Shown in pieces: positions 18,864 through 27,797 of a DNA stretch of 64,000 nucleotides. The notes below the pieces were generated by a model that was not told the origin of the DNA, did no database searches, and worked only from the letters and a program-made list of their open reading frames with translations. The position numbers and the translations under genes are program-made. Each line of letters begins with the position of its first letter. The first letter of the stretch is position 1. Source of the DNA: Lapidilactobacillus dextrinicus DSM 20335 (GTDB taxonomy: Bacteria; Bacillota; Bacilli; Lactobacillales; Lactobacillaceae); contig NZ_AYYK01000001.1 in assembly GCF_001436095.1 (NCBI RefSeq), positions 220,071 through 284,070 on the forward strand, read 5' to 3'.

Positions 18864-19718
18864 ATGACCATTAAAAAAATTACACAAGGCGCTAATTTCT
18901 TAGCAACCTATCCCCAAGTTTTTCGCTGTCCAATTTGTCATCAAGCAATGACAGCTGAGCAGACAAGTCTTATCTGTCCAGATCATCACCAGTTTGACTT
19001 ATCTAAAAAAGGAACGCTTTATTTTTTACAAAAGCAAATTAAAACCGAGTACACTACTGAAATGTTAGCTGCTCGTGGACGGATGATTCAACGTGGTATT
19101 TTTAAACCTATGTTAGATCTCATTAGCGAGTGGTTACCTGCCGATAATCAACTAACAATCGACGTTGGTTGTGGTGAAGGCGGCTTACTAACTCAATTAG
19201 CACAACGAGGCTTAAATGGTCCTAAAATTGGCTTTGATATTTCTAAAGACGGTATCTACCTTGCAAGCCAGCAACAAGTTTCCAATACTTTTTGGTGCGT
19301 TGCTGATCTAACTAACTTACCTTTTGCCGATCACTCAACATCGACAATTTTAAATATTTTTTCACCTTCTCATTATCGTGAATTTGCGCGAGTACTAACT
19401 ACCGATGGTACTTTTATCAAGGTCATCCCTGGTCCCAACTACTTGCATGAACTGCGTCAGGCTTTCTTTAATGGTGCTGATAAAGAGAATTATTCTAATG
19501 AGCCCGTGATGAAACATTTAGGCGAAGTGGCCACCATTTTAAAACAGCAAGAACTTAATTATCAATTCGAGTTGACCAATAATGAAGCATTTACTGACCT
19601 ATTACAGATGTCACCATTAGAGTGGCAAGCACCACTTGAACAAGTTGAAGCTTTAAAAAATAACCCGTTCTCCCATATTTCGATCAATTTACAAATTGTT
19701 CAGTGTCAGTTAAAATAA
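18864..19718 (+). CDS. rlmA: 23S rRNA (guanine-N1) methyltransferase, RlmA family
   Basis: The 284-residue protein begins with a zinc finger (C22, C25, C38, H42 in RCPICHQ...ICPDHHQFD), then the family's conserved region around AARGRMIQRGIFKPM, then the SAM-binding VGCGEGG at 101-107. Gram-positive members (RlmA-II) methylate G748 in helix 35 of 23S rRNA, at the macrolide exit tunnel. It ends 46 bp before an L,D-transpeptidase gene with no terminator between them. Confidence 0.9.
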   Translation: MTIKKITQGANFLATYPQVFRCPICHQAMTAEQTSLICPDHHQFDLSKKGTLYFLQKQIKTEYTTEMLAARGRMIQRGIFKPMLDLISEWLPADNQLTIDVGCGEGGLLTQLAQRGLNGPKIGFDISKDGIYLASQQQVSNTFWCVADLTNLPFADHSTSTILNIFSPSHYREFARVLTTDGTFIKVIPGPNYLHELRQAFFNGADKENYSNEPVMKHLGEVATILKQQELNYQFELTNNEAFTDLLQMSPLEWQAPLEQVEALKNNPFSHISINLQIVQCQLK

Positions 19719-19764
19719 ATTTATTGTTAGCATCGTGTTCGTTGTTCACGCAGGAGGAATTAGT

Positions 19765-20436
19765 TTGAGAAAACAAGATCGTATATTGATCACCACAATC
19801 ATTGTTGCAATGATTGCCGTCATCTCACTTTTAGGATGGCAGATTTATCGCGCTCAAGCTACTACCCACGCGCAAACAGTAGCTCTCACTCAAAAAAAAG
19901 CAACCGCTAAAAAAGCCAGTTCCAAAAAAGCTAGTCAAAAAGCCCTTGCGCTAAAAAAGGCCGCTAAAAAAGCAGCCGCTGCTAAAAAGAAGGCAGCTTT
20001 GAATCTTTGGAAACATCCTACTGGTGGCACTTATCCCACACTTAAACAAACTGGAACATATAAATTAACTGTCTCACTTAAAAAACAACGCGTCTATCTT
20101 GACGACGAGACAACTCATAAACGACTTTATACTATGATTTGCTCAGCTGGTATGGATAACACCACGCCAACCGGAACATTTGCCGTTCAAGAACGTGGCG
20201 AATCATTTTATAACAATAGTCTTAGTGAAGGCGCCAATTATTGGGTTTCTTGGTTAAATCATGGGGTGTACTTATTCCATACCGTTCCCACTGATACAGC
20301 TGGCAACTATAAGGTTGCAGAAGCTCAAAAGCTTGGCAAACCTGCTTCCCACGGTTGTATTCGTCTCTCCGTACCTGATGCCAAATGGTTATATGATAAT
20401 ATTCCTTTTGGTACTAAAGTCGTTGTTAATAAATAA
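19765..20436 (+). CDS. L,D-transpeptidase (YkuD domain)
   Basis: This enzyme forms 3-3 peptidoglycan cross-links or anchors proteins to the wall. AGGAGG lies 7 nt before a TTG at 19765, which I take as the start (223 residues). An N-terminal signal anchor (about 8-28) is followed by a linker very rich in Ala and Lys (about 38-80). The catalytic domain ends with SHGCIRLSVPDAK, in which Cys is the nucleophile. The basic linker may bind the anionic wall. Confidence 0.9.
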   Translation: MRKQDRILITTIIVAMIAVISLLGWQIYRAQATTHAQTVALTQKKATAKKASSKKASQKALALKKAAKKAAAAKKKAALNLWKHPTGGTYPTLKQTGTYKLTVSLKKQRVYLDDETTHKRLYTMICSAGMDNTTPTGTFAVQERGESFYNNSLSEGANYWVSWLNHGVYLFHTVPTDTAGNYKVAEAQKLGKPASHGCIRLSVPDAKWLYDNIPFGTKVVVNK

Positions 20437-20437
20437 T

Positions 20438-20477
20438 AAAAAGACTGAAAGCAAAATAATTCGCTTTCAGTCTTTTT
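20438..20477. terminator. Bidirectional terminator
   Basis: The 15-bp stem AAAAAGACTGAAAGC with its complement serves the L,D-transpeptidase gene (+) and the macrodomain gene (-). Confidence 0.9.
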
Positions 20478-20488
20478 ATTTAAGTTAA

Positions 20489-21025
20489 TTATTGATTCTC
20501 ATTAAAAACTGCTTCATAAATCTGAGCTGTTCTCGCATCAAAGTTAACCAAATCAACCTGTTGCACAGAAGTTGATTGAGCTGCTAATGACTTTAACACA
20601 TCATAAACAATTACAGCTGCACGTTGCACAGGAAAATGATAAACGCCTGTACTAATGGCGGGAAAAGCAATACTAGTTAGTTGATGGTGGTTAGCCAACG
20701 CTAAACAGCTTTGATAACATTGTGCTAGTAATTCTGGCTCTCTTGAGTCACCACCGTGCCAAATTGGCCCAGCAGTATGAATAATATATTTTGCAAGTAA
20801 GTTAAAACCCGGCGTTAATACCGCTTCACCAACGGCAATTGGCCCTAAGCTTTTTTGTAACGGTGCTAATTGTAAACTAGCAGCACGATTAATAGCGCCA
20901 TCGACGCCACCACCGGGAATCATTTGCGGATTAGCTGCATTGACAATCGCTTCAGCTTGGCTTTTGGTAATGTCGCCTTGATAAAGACGGACGGTTAACG
21001 TCTTAAACTGCTTCACTAACATCAT
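20489..21025 (-). CDS. Macrodomain protein (ADP-ribose binding, MacroD/YmdB type)
   Basis: The start is one of two adjacent ATG codons (21025 or 21022) behind GGAGG; the longer open frame has no better site. The 178-residue protein has the family signature GDIT, AIVNAANPQMIPGGGVDGAI, YIIHTAGPIWHGG and AFPAISTGVYHFP. Such proteins bind ADP-ribose and often hydrolyse O-acetyl-ADP-ribose or remove mono-ADP-ribose from proteins or nucleic acids. It follows a TmrB-like gene by 13 bp, so the two are probably cotranscribed. Confidence 0.9.
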   Translation of the reverse strand: MMLVKQFKTLTVRLYQGDITKSQAEAIVNAANPQMIPGGGVDGAINRAASLQLAPLQKSLGPIAVGEAVLTPGFNLLAKYIIHTAGPIWHGGDSREPELLAQCYQSCLALANHHQLTSIAFPAISTGVYHFPVQRAAVIVYDVLKSLAAQSTSVQQVDLVNFDARTAQIYEAVFNENQ

Positions 21026-21038
21026 ACTACCTCCATTA

Positions 21039-21629
21039 TTAATGGAATCGTTGACGAACACCGGTACCAAACTGAACTAGGCCTTGTAAAACCGGATTTG
21101 TTATCGCTGGCTTAATTCTAATGGAACATTGCTTAGCGATCGTGTTCGCAATTTCAACAATCGTCATCTCATTTGTGTCCAAGATCTCAGCAAATTGTGG
21201 TGTCTCTGTTTGTTCAGCAACTTGCTTTAAATGAGACAATGTAAAAACGTTATTCAAATTGCCACGTTGTCTTAAACGCTTAGCAATTACTTCAGGCGTT
21301 GCTGCCAAGGTAAAATGACGGACGGTAATGCCTTCATTTTGTAAACCACCGACAATTTCGTCAAAATATTGTTGCTTAGAAATTGTCATCGGTACAATAA
21401 TCGTTTGTTGCGTCGAAGTCGCGATTTTTTTCAAAAGTTGATAATTCCATTGCCGCCACTCTGGATAATCTTCAAAATTTGCCTTTTGCAAGGTTTGCGG
21501 TAATTGTTTTGTTAATAACCGCCCGATATCATCTGGATGGTACAAGATAGCACCGTTAATTCGTCGTTGTAATTCAGTAGCTACTTGCATTTTACCAACA
21601 CCAAAAGGTCCATTTAACCAAATAATCAT
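21039..21629 (-). CDS. TmrB-like P-loop protein
   Basis: The 196-residue sequence closely resembles the tunicamycin-resistance ATP-binding protein TmrB of Bacillus: MIIWLNGPFGVGK, then YPEWRQWNYQLL, IVPMTISKQQYFDEI, and VRHFTLAATPEVIAKRLR. The P-loop is intact except that the usual Thr/Ser after GK is Met14 (GPFGVGKM). This could impair Mg-ATP binding or indicate a different role. TmrB binds tunicamycin at the membrane, and the drug's target TagO is encoded at 653. Function here is inferred from similarity. Confidence 0.8.
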   Translation of the reverse strand: MIIWLNGPFGVGKMQVATELQRRINGAILYHPDDIGRLLTKQLPQTLQKANFEDYPEWRQWNYQLLKKIATSTQQTIIVPMTISKQQYFDEIVGGLQNEGITVRHFTLAATPEVIAKRLRQRGNLNNVFTLSHLKQVAEQTETPQFAEILDTNEMTIVEIANTIAKQCSIRIKPAITNPVLQGLVQFGTGVRQRFH

Positions 21630-21742
21630 TTATCTCTTCACCTATTTTATTTATTAATTACATTCTAGCCAGTTTTTCAGAAAATGTCTGCTTTATTAAG
21701 CGATTATTAACAAACTTAGTTATTTTTTGACAATTCATCCTT

Positions 21743-21766
21743 AAATATATCGTCAAATATATCGTC
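21743..21766 (+). repeat. Two tandem 12-bp direct repeats upstream of the flavodoxin promoter
   Basis: AAATATATCGTC is repeated exactly, head to tail, and ends 4 bp before the -35 element. This is the usual place for an activator or repressor site; the protein is unknown. Confidence 0.7.
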
Positions 21767-21770
21767 AATT

Positions 21771-21798
21771 TTGCCTAAATCTTATTTTTTGGTATAAT
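21771..21798 (+). promoter_or_regulatory. Promoter of the flavodoxin gene
   Basis: TTGCCT (21771-21776) and a perfect TATAAT (21793-21798) are 16 bp apart. Confidence 0.7.
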
Positions 21799-21871
21799 TT
21801 CATAGAAATTATCCACAAACATGATTAAGCAAGCTATAATGGGTACTATTAGGACACTGGAGGTTACGCAC

Positions 21872-22327
21872 GTGGCAACAGCTAAGATCGTTTATGCAAG
21901 TATGACAGGAAATAATGAAGAAATTGCGCAAATTATGGAAGAACAATTTGAAAATTTAGGCGTTGAAGTTGATACAACTGAAGCTTCTCAAGCCGATGCA
22001 AGTGATTTTGAGGATGTTGATATTTGTGTGGTCGCCACTTATACCGACGGCGAAGGCGAAATTCCTGATGAAGCCCAAGACTTCTACGACGATTTACAAG
22101 AAGAAGACTTAACCGGTAAAATTTATGGAACTTGTGGTTCAGGGGATCGTTTCTATGGTGATCACTTCTGCGCTACAGTCGACGATTTCGACCATACTTT
22201 TGCACAAACCGGTGCTACTAAAGGTGCTGAGAGCGTTAAGATTGATCTAGCTGCTGAAGCTGAAGATATTGAGAATTTGGATACTTTTGTTAAAGAATTA
22301 GTTGCTAAAGCCAACGCTAATGGTTAA
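21872..22327 (+). CDS. Flavodoxin
   Basis: This is a small FMN-binding electron carrier. The start is GTG at 21872, 8 nt after GGAGG, which gives 151 residues (MATAKIVYASMTGNNEE...). The phosphate loop is SMTGNNEEIA, and the FMN-stacking loops are ATYTDGEGEIPD and CGSGDRFYGDHF. The protein is strongly acidic, as is usual. In an organism that appears to limit iron-sulfur proteins, flavodoxin may replace ferredoxin. The next gene (gtrA-like) begins 5 bp later. Confidence 0.93.
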   Translation: MATAKIVYASMTGNNEEIAQIMEEQFENLGVEVDTTEASQADASDFEDVDICVVATYTDGEGEIPDEAQDFYDDLQEEDLTGKIYGTCGSGDRFYGDHFCATVDDFDHTFAQTGATKGAESVKIDLAAEAEDIENLDTFVKELVAKANANG

Positions 22328-22332
22328 TAAGT

Positions 22333-22827
22333 ATGAATAACCTTCATACTTTTTTTAAAAATCACCGTGATTTTGTTAGTTATACTTTTTTTGGATTTCT
22401 AGCATCAGTTATTAACATCGTTTCATTTATGGTGATTAAATCAACTTTTCACGCCCACTATATGTTTGCTAACACTTTGGCGTGGTTAATATCAGTGGTC
22501 TTTGGTTTTTTCACCAACAAATCATTAGTGTTTAAATCAGAATACTCCACTGGCTATGCTTTAATAACTGAATTAATTGCTTTTTTCTTTTTCCGTGGTA
22601 TTAGTTTATTGGCCGATTCAGCCATTATGTTCATTTGTATTACAGGCTTGAACTTATCTAGCTTTACAGCCAAAGTCATTGATCAAATTTTGGTTGGTAT
22701 TCTTAACTACGCCACTTCTCGTTATACGTTTAGTAAGGACCAGCGTGAAGTTGCTAAACGTTTGCGCCAAAGACGAATAGAACACCATCAACAAAAATTA
22801 GCACAAAAAAAACAATCACAGGACTAA
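22333..22827 (+). CDS. GtrA family membrane protein
   Basis: The 164-residue protein has four predicted membrane helices between about 15 and 130 and a strongly basic C-terminal tail (KRLRQRRIEHHQQK). The TFFGFLASVINIVSF start and the FGFFTNKSLVF motif are typical of GtrA, a family associated with lipid-linked sugar handling in O-antigen and teichoic acid glycosylation. It has little ribosome binding site of its own and probably relies on coupling to flavodoxin. Confidence 0.85.
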   Translation: MNNLHTFFKNHRDFVSYTFFGFLASVINIVSFMVIKSTFHAHYMFANTLAWLISVVFGFFTNKSLVFKSEYSTGYALITELIAFFFFRGISLLADSAIMFICITGLNLSSFTAKVIDQILVGILNYATSRYTFSKDQREVAKRLRQRRIEHHQQKLAQKKQSQD

Positions 22828-22865
22828 AATAACCTCTGAGAAAATTTCTCAGAGGTTATTTTTTA
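22828..22865 (+). terminator. Terminator of the flavodoxin-gtrA unit
   Basis: The long stem AATAACCTCTGAGAAA with its complement is followed by TTTTTTATT; it begins immediately at the stop codon of gtrA. Confidence 0.88.
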
Positions 22866-22875
22866 TTAAAACGGT

Positions 22876-22920
22876 AAAAAAGATACTAACCCATTATTTT
22901 TGATACGCTAGTATCTTTTT
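22876..22920 (-). terminator. Terminator of guaC
   Basis: Arms AAAAAGATACTA and TAGTATCTTTTT enclose a loop of about 18 nt; the T-run follows on the minus strand. Confidence 0.75.
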
Positions 22921-22927
22921 ATTGTAA

Positions 22928-23905
22928 TTAATCATGATCACCATTATAAATCGTATGTGGTACTTGAACATAATCTACCGTAGTTAAGGCGGTTAAATCA
23001 CGGCCACCAGCATAAGAGATTGCCGATTGTAAATCCTCTTGCATTGCGGTTAACTCATCGCGCAGGTCACCTTTAAGGGGGATCAGCACCTTTTTACCCT
23101 CAACATGGTGAGAACTTTGCTTTTGATATTGGGAAGCTGAGCCAAAGTACGCTTTATACGTCTGACCAGCATGATCAACTTCTTCACCAGGTGACTGTTC
23201 AAAACCAGCTAACATTGAGCCCACCATCACCATGGTTGCTCCAAAGCGAATAGACTTAGCAATATCACCGTGAGTTCGAATACCACCATCGGCGATAATT
23301 GGTTTGGTAGCGACACGACTACACCACTCTAAGGCTGCTAATTGCCAACCACCGGTCCCAAAACCGGTTTTAAGTTTGGTAATGCACGCACGACCAGGTC
23401 CGATACCAACTTTAGTTGCATCTGCGCCAGCTTGTTCTAAGTCGCGAACGCCATCCGGTGTCCCAACATTACCCGCAATCACAAATGAATTAGGCATGGC
23501 CTTTTTGAGGTATTGAATCATTTCAATAACACTATCAGCATGTCCATGAGCAATATCAATTGTAATAAATTCAGGTTGATTTTGTTGTGCAACTAATTGA
23601 TCGACAAATGTATATTCTTCTGGTTTAACCCCAACAGAAATTGAAGCATACAAGTTACGTTCGTGCATCATTTCAACAAAAGCCATCCGCGTTTCGGGCT
23701 CGAAGCGATGCATCACGTAAAAATAGCCATGACTAGCTAACCAAATTGCAATTTCATCGTTAATAACTGTCTGCATGTTAGCTGGAACCACGGGAATCTT
23801 AAACCGATATTTTCCTAATTGAACAGAGGTATCTGCATCTTCACGAGAAGCTATCTGACACCGTTGGGGAATTAATTGAATATCTTCATAATCAAAAGTT
23901 TGCAT
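22928..23905 (-). CDS. guaC: GMP reductase
   Basis: GuaC converts GMP to IMP with NADPH, returning guanine nucleotides to the adenine branch. The 325-residue TIM barrel has the catalytic Cys174 in the loop [12 protein letters not shown] and GFGTGGWQ right behind it, together with [15 protein letters not shown] and the late YFGSASQYQ. These features separate it from IMP dehydrogenase, and CBS domains are absent. The gene is single, with an AGGTG site before the ATG. Confidence 0.96.
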   Translation of the reverse strand: MQTFDYEDIQLIPQRCQIASREDADTSVQLGKYRFKIPVVPANMQTVINDEIAIWLASHGYFYVMHRFEPETRMAFVEMMHERNLYASISVGVKPEEYTFVDQLVAQQNQPEFITIDIAHGHADSVIEMIQYLKKAMPNSFVIAGNVGTPDGVRDLEQAGADATKVGIGPGRACITKLKTGFGTGGWQLAALEWCSRVATKPIIADGGIRTHGDIAKSIRFGATMVMVGSMLAGFEQSPGEEVDHAGQTYKAYFGSASQYQKQSSHHVEGKKVLIPLKGDLRDELTAMQEDLQSAISYAGGRDLTALTTVDYVQVPHTIYNGDHD

Positions 23906-24035
23906 GTTTTCACCTATCGTTTGTTTTTATTAACGTCCTAACATATAGTAACGGATATCAAAATCATTTTCAAGTAAATTGTCGTACAATTAAATTGTAA
24001 TTGCACAAAATAGTTCGTTTTTAATTTAAAATAAA

Positions 24036-24066
24036 AAAATTGAGAAGCTTTAAAGCTTCTCAATCC
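24036..24066 (-). terminator. Terminator of the tetR-type gene
   Basis: Palindromic stem TTGAGAAGCTT/AAGCTTCTCAA with a T-run on the minus strand. Confidence 0.85.
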
Positions 24067-24072
24067 TTTAGA

Positions 24073-24678
24073 TTAGTTTGCAACTTGGAACTCAAAATCA
24101 TCTTCAATTTCATTAGCAGGATTAAACCGATCGTTGTAAATAAAATCGTCTAGTTGTGCTTGTAAGATTTCAACAACCTGCGTTTTCGACATACGAGCAT
24201 AGCCGCTGGAAATCAAATTAGCAATCCCATTAACAATAATCCAATTGCCGGTTAAGATCCGATAAATTTTTTCAGCCGATAGATCTGCAGCGTCAGTGCG
24301 TTTAGCAAAGCGAGTTGTTCCTATGTTTAAAGCAAATTGCTTCATTTCTGTAATGCTTTCTTTATCTTCAATCCATAATGTTCGATATAACATTGGTTGT
24401 TCACAAGCAAAATGAATATATGCTAAATCTAAATCAATCAGAGGATCTTCATGGTAGTGTTGGTTGAAAACATGTTTTTGTAAATAAGATTGGATTTTAA
24501 TAATTGACTGATGTTTTAAATCATCCATGCATTCAAACTCTAAATATAGGGGTTGTGTTGAACAATTCAATTCATCGGCAATTTTACGTGCTGTGAAATT
24601 TTGAAAGCCATCACGCATTGCTAAATTAACTGCTGCATTTAAAATATCATTCTTCATAATTGTTTTTTTCCGAGCCAT
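24073..24678 (-). CDS. TetR/AcrR family regulator
   Basis: The 201-residue protein has an N-terminal helix-turn-helix (about 10-55; MRDGFQNFTARKIADELNCSTQ) and a ligand-binding C-terminal part ending in an acidic tail. No transport gene lies beside it. The nearest gene, pepS, diverges from it across a region with a perfect palindrome, which may be its operator. Its ligand and targets are unknown. Confidence 0.85.
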   Translation of the reverse strand: MARKKTIMKNDILNAAVNLAMRDGFQNFTARKIADELNCSTQPLYLEFECMDDLKHQSIIKIQSYLQKHVFNQHYHEDPLIDLDLAYIHFACEQPMLYRTLWIEDKESITEMKQFALNIGTTRFAKRTDAADLSAEKIYRILTGNWIIVNGIANLISSGYARMSKTQVVEILQAQLDDFIYNDRFNPANEIEDDFEFQVAN

Positions 24679-24763
24679 GATCGATCTCTCCTTTATATGT
24701 GAAATACTTTTTATTTTTTTGCTTATAGTTTTAATAACTTTTGTATTTGAATAATACCATACC

Positions 24764-24780
24764 GTTTTATAAAATAAAAC
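24764..24780. promoter_or_regulatory. Perfect palindrome between the tetR-type gene and pepS
   Basis: GTTTTAT-AAA-ATAAAAC has two perfect 7-bp arms, and a second short inverted repeat GTATT-N5-AATAC lies at 24743-24757. Such A/T-rich palindromes upstream of a TetR gene often act as autoregulatory operators. The assignment is an inference. Confidence 0.45.
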
Positions 24781-24953
24781 CCTTTATTTAGTTTTTTTAA
24801 ATCGATTCAATTCAAATTTCCTATATTGATTATTGCTTATTTTTATAAAGCAGTCATTGTTCATTAGTCATGACTAGACTAACAATTGTATTTCTAATGA
24901 AATCAAGGTGCCACCATGCTAAAATAAGGCTAATTAAGCAAGCAGGTGAGCGG

Positions 24954-26189
24954 ATGGAAGACAAGACTTTTCTAGAACAACTTAAAAAATACGCGGAATT
25001 AGCGATTAAAATTGGCTTAAATGTTCAAAAAAATGATGAAGTAATAATCACTATTGCGATTGATCAGGCTACTTTGGCACATTTATTAGTTGAGCAAGCT
25101 TATTTAGCCGGTGCCAGGAACGTTATTTTGCAATGGCAAGATGAGCAAAAAAGACGACTAGATTTAACTTATCAAACTGAAACCGAATTAAAACAGGTTG
25201 CTTCTTTTAAAAATGACTTGTCGCACTATATTGTTGATAATCGGGTTAAACGCCTAACAGTGATGTCCAGCGATCCTCAAGCACTGGCTGATCTGGACCC
25301 TCGTAAAATTTCAGCTGCCCAAAGTGCCAGCAGTTCAGGAACTCGTGCAGTTAAAATGGCAACCGAAAACAATTGGTTAAGTTGGACCATTATCGCAGCA
25401 GCCAGTCCTGCATGGGCTCAAAAAGTTTTTCCTGACGAAAATTCAGAAACTAGCACCCAACATTTATGGCAAGAAATTTTTAAAGCTGTCAGAATTGACC
25501 AAGAAGATCCACTTAAAGCTTGGCAGCAGCAAAAAGAAAAACTAATCGCTAAAGCTAAATTGCTAAATCAGTATCAGTTTGATCAATTACATTATGTTGC
25601 ACCTGATACTGATTTAACGATTGGGCTACCTAAAAATCATATTTGGGAAGCAGCCAGTTCATTAAATAAAAAAGGCGAGGAATTTATTCCTAATATGCCA
25701 ACTGAAGAGGTTTTTACAGCACCAGATGCTAAACGAGTCAACGGTTATGTCCGGGCAACTAGACCGCTTAGTTACGCTGGCACTGTCATCTCGGGAATGG
25801 CTTTTACCTTTGAACGTGGTCATGTCATTAAAGTTGAAGCTGAACAGGGCTTGCAGCTACTTAAACAGCTATTAAAAACCGATTCAGGCGCTAGTATGCT
25901 GGGTGAAGTTGCTTTAGTTCCCAATCCCTCACCGATTTCGCAATCTGGTATTACTTTTTTCAATACTTTATTTGATGAGAATGCGGCGAATCACCTTGCC
26001 CTAGGTGCTGCCTATCCTTTCTCAATTGCTGGTGGTTCAAAAATGAACCAATTACAACTGCAGCTAGCCGGATTAAATGTAAGTCAAATTCACGTTGATT
26101 TTATGATTGGTTCTGAAAACATGTCGATTGACGGCCACACGACCGATGGCCAAGTGGTGCCCATCTTCCGTTCTGGTGATTGGGCATGA
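24954..26189 (+). CDS. pepS: Aminopeptidase PepS (M29 family)
   Basis: This cytosolic metallo-aminopeptidase belongs to the peptide-utilisation system of lactic acid bacteria. The frame is open from 24870, but MEDKTFLEQLKKYAELAIKIG at 24954 behind AGGTGAG matches the family N-terminus and gives 411 residues. Family features include LPKNHIWEAASSLNKKGEEF, MPTEEVFTAPD, and the metal-binding region near LGEVALVPNPSPISQ and HLALGAAYPFSI. Its stop overlaps the start of a small membrane-protein gene. Confidence 0.93.
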   Translation: MEDKTFLEQLKKYAELAIKIGLNVQKNDEVIITIAIDQATLAHLLVEQAYLAGARNVILQWQDEQKRRLDLTYQTETELKQVASFKNDLSHYIVDNRVKRLTVMSSDPQALADLDPRKISAAQSASSSGTRAVKMATENNWLSWTIIAAASPAWAQKVFPDENSETSTQHLWQEIFKAVRIDQEDPLKAWQQQKEKLIAKAKLLNQYQFDQLHYVAPDTDLTIGLPKNHIWEAASSLNKKGEEFIPNMPTEEVFTAPDAKRVNGYVRATRPLSYAGTVISGMAFTFERGHVIKVEAEQGLQLLKQLLKTDSGASMLGEVALVPNPSPISQSGITFFNTLFDENAANHLALGAAYPFSIAGGSKMNQLQLQLAGLNVSQIHVDFMIGSENMSIDGHTTDGQVVPIFRSGDWA

Positions 26190-26368
26190 CAACTAATTTT
26201 GGATTATTAGTCTTAAGTGGCTGTTTAATTATCGTTTGTTGCTTCATGGTTAGTGTCACGATAATGAACTGGCGCCAGTGGCAACGCCGTCGACTTGTTT
26301 TATTATTAAACTCAATTCCAATTATTCTGACATTAATCTCAATTTATTTTTTATTCCATAAAAGTTGA
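26186..26368 (+). CDS. Small hypothetical membrane protein coupled to pepS
   Basis: The ATG overlaps the pepS stop as ATGA, a usual sign of translational coupling. The 60-residue product has two hydrophobic helices (about 6-25 and 39-57) joined by a basic turn (NWRQWQRRR). I do not recognise a family. No terminator separates it from pepS, so the two share a transcript. Confidence 0.6.
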   Translation: MTTNFGLLVLSGCLIIVCCFMVSVTIMNWRQWQRRRLVLLLNSIPIILTLISIYFLFHKS

Positions 26369-26426
26369 TGCCATTTTAAAAAGTCTTATTTGCAATTTTG
26401 AACGATAATTGTTAATCGGCTCACCA

Positions 26427-26455
26427 TTGCAAAATCTAAGGTTATTCGCTACAAT
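26427..26455 (+). promoter_or_regulatory. Promoter of tRNA-Arg(CCT)
   Basis: TTGCAA (26427-26432) and TACAAT (26450-26455) are 17 bp apart, 11 bp before the tRNA. Confidence 0.75.
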
Positions 26456-26466
26456 TAGTAGTGCTT

Positions 26467-26540
26467 GCGATAGTAGCTCACCTGGATAGAGCAATGGTTT
26501 CCTAAACCATAGGTAGAGGGTTCGAGTCCCCCCTGTCGCA
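26467..26540 (+). tRNA. tRNA-Arg, anticodon CCT
   Basis: Acceptor GCGATAG pairs with CTGTCGC (one wobble). The D stem is GCTC/GAGC and the anticodon stem ATGGT/ACCAT has loop TTCCTAA (CCT). The T stem GAGGG/CCCCC has one A-C mismatch. CCA is not encoded. It reads the codon AGG. The gene is single, with its own promoter and terminator. Confidence 0.93.
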
Positions 26541-26561
26541 TGATTAAATAAAGATCATCAA

Positions 26562-26592
26562 AAAAGGCCTAGAAAATTCTAGGTCTTTTTTT
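26562..26592. terminator. Bidirectional terminator after tRNA-Arg(CCT)
   Basis: Arms AAGGCCTAG and CTAGGTCTT with T-runs on both strands; it also serves the convergent acetyltransferase gene. Confidence 0.85.
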
Positions 26593-26601
26593 TAATACAG
26601 T

Positions 26602-27797
26602 TTAGAAATAATCCCATAGCATTGGCTTATCTGCATAATTTAAACTTGCTTGCAGCTGAGAAATAGCTGAAACAGTGTTGATCTGACATTGATTAGTTTG
26701 AAGCAATTGCTTTAAAGTTCGATAGCCTAAGAACACTTTAGCAAGTTGACGTGTATCAATCACAAGATCTGCCGTTAATTCGCTACTATGCAGTAACTGA
26801 CCGCGGCCGTCCTTAACTGATAATTCCCACACACCATTATTTTGCGGAATGAATTGGTCTTGAATTTCAATCAGCAATGGCTTAGTTAGATCAGCTGTAA
26901 AATGCCATTCTTCAACTAAAGCTTGCCAATCGTTAACCCGGGCCATCATGTAGGGAATAATTGATGTTTGCACGTGATAAGCTTCTGGCATCAAATCATT
27001 ATATGGCATTTGGTTAGCACTTTCGTAAATAAACTTAGGATAAACATTGGCGTGTTTACCAACAAAATTCATCAGACGTTGAAAACTAGCAAAATTACTA
27101 GGCATTAATTCAACCAACTCAAATGCTTCTCCTGAATTGCGTTGATAAATTAAATAACCATCAAGTTGTTGCTGGTCGTCGTATGACAGTGCCACTTCAT
27201 ACTTAGGATGTTTACTATAACGATATTGTTGCCACCAAGAATGCCGAATTAGCGCACCATTTTGACTTTGTTGATTTTGATCATAGATTGAAGCCATCTG
27301 CTCTAGTGCATCTGTGAAATTAACGCGTTCCACTGAACCAGCCGCCGACGGTGAAATACGTGGGAATTCTGTAGCCTTGACTTGATAGCAAACCCGATCA
27401 AATAATTCTTCAAAGCCGAAACGGCGATAAAAAGTATAAGAGAACGGTGCTAAATAAGATAGAACCACATGATCAGCTAACATTTGTTCAGTGGCTTTTT
27501 GCATCAGTTGCGTGATAGACCCGTGTCCACCAAATTCCGGATAGCTGGCCACATAACCAACCGCTCCCATCTGATAATCTTGACCGTGCCAATTAACAGG
27601 TAAATAAGTAACCATCAGCGCACTTTGCACATGGCCTTGATCATCAACAATTGCATAATCGCGACTATGCATCGCCAAGTTTAACCATTTAGTTTGGTAA
27701 GCTTCATTATTAGGACGATCAAAAGCATAACAACATAATTCGTAATATTCATTCAACAGATCAACATCAGCATGATCAATTTCGATAACTTTTGACA

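Noticed and set aside
23906..24030. Possible purine riboswitch upstream of guaC
   Set aside because: The guanine-aptamer core sequences and the three-way junction are not visible.
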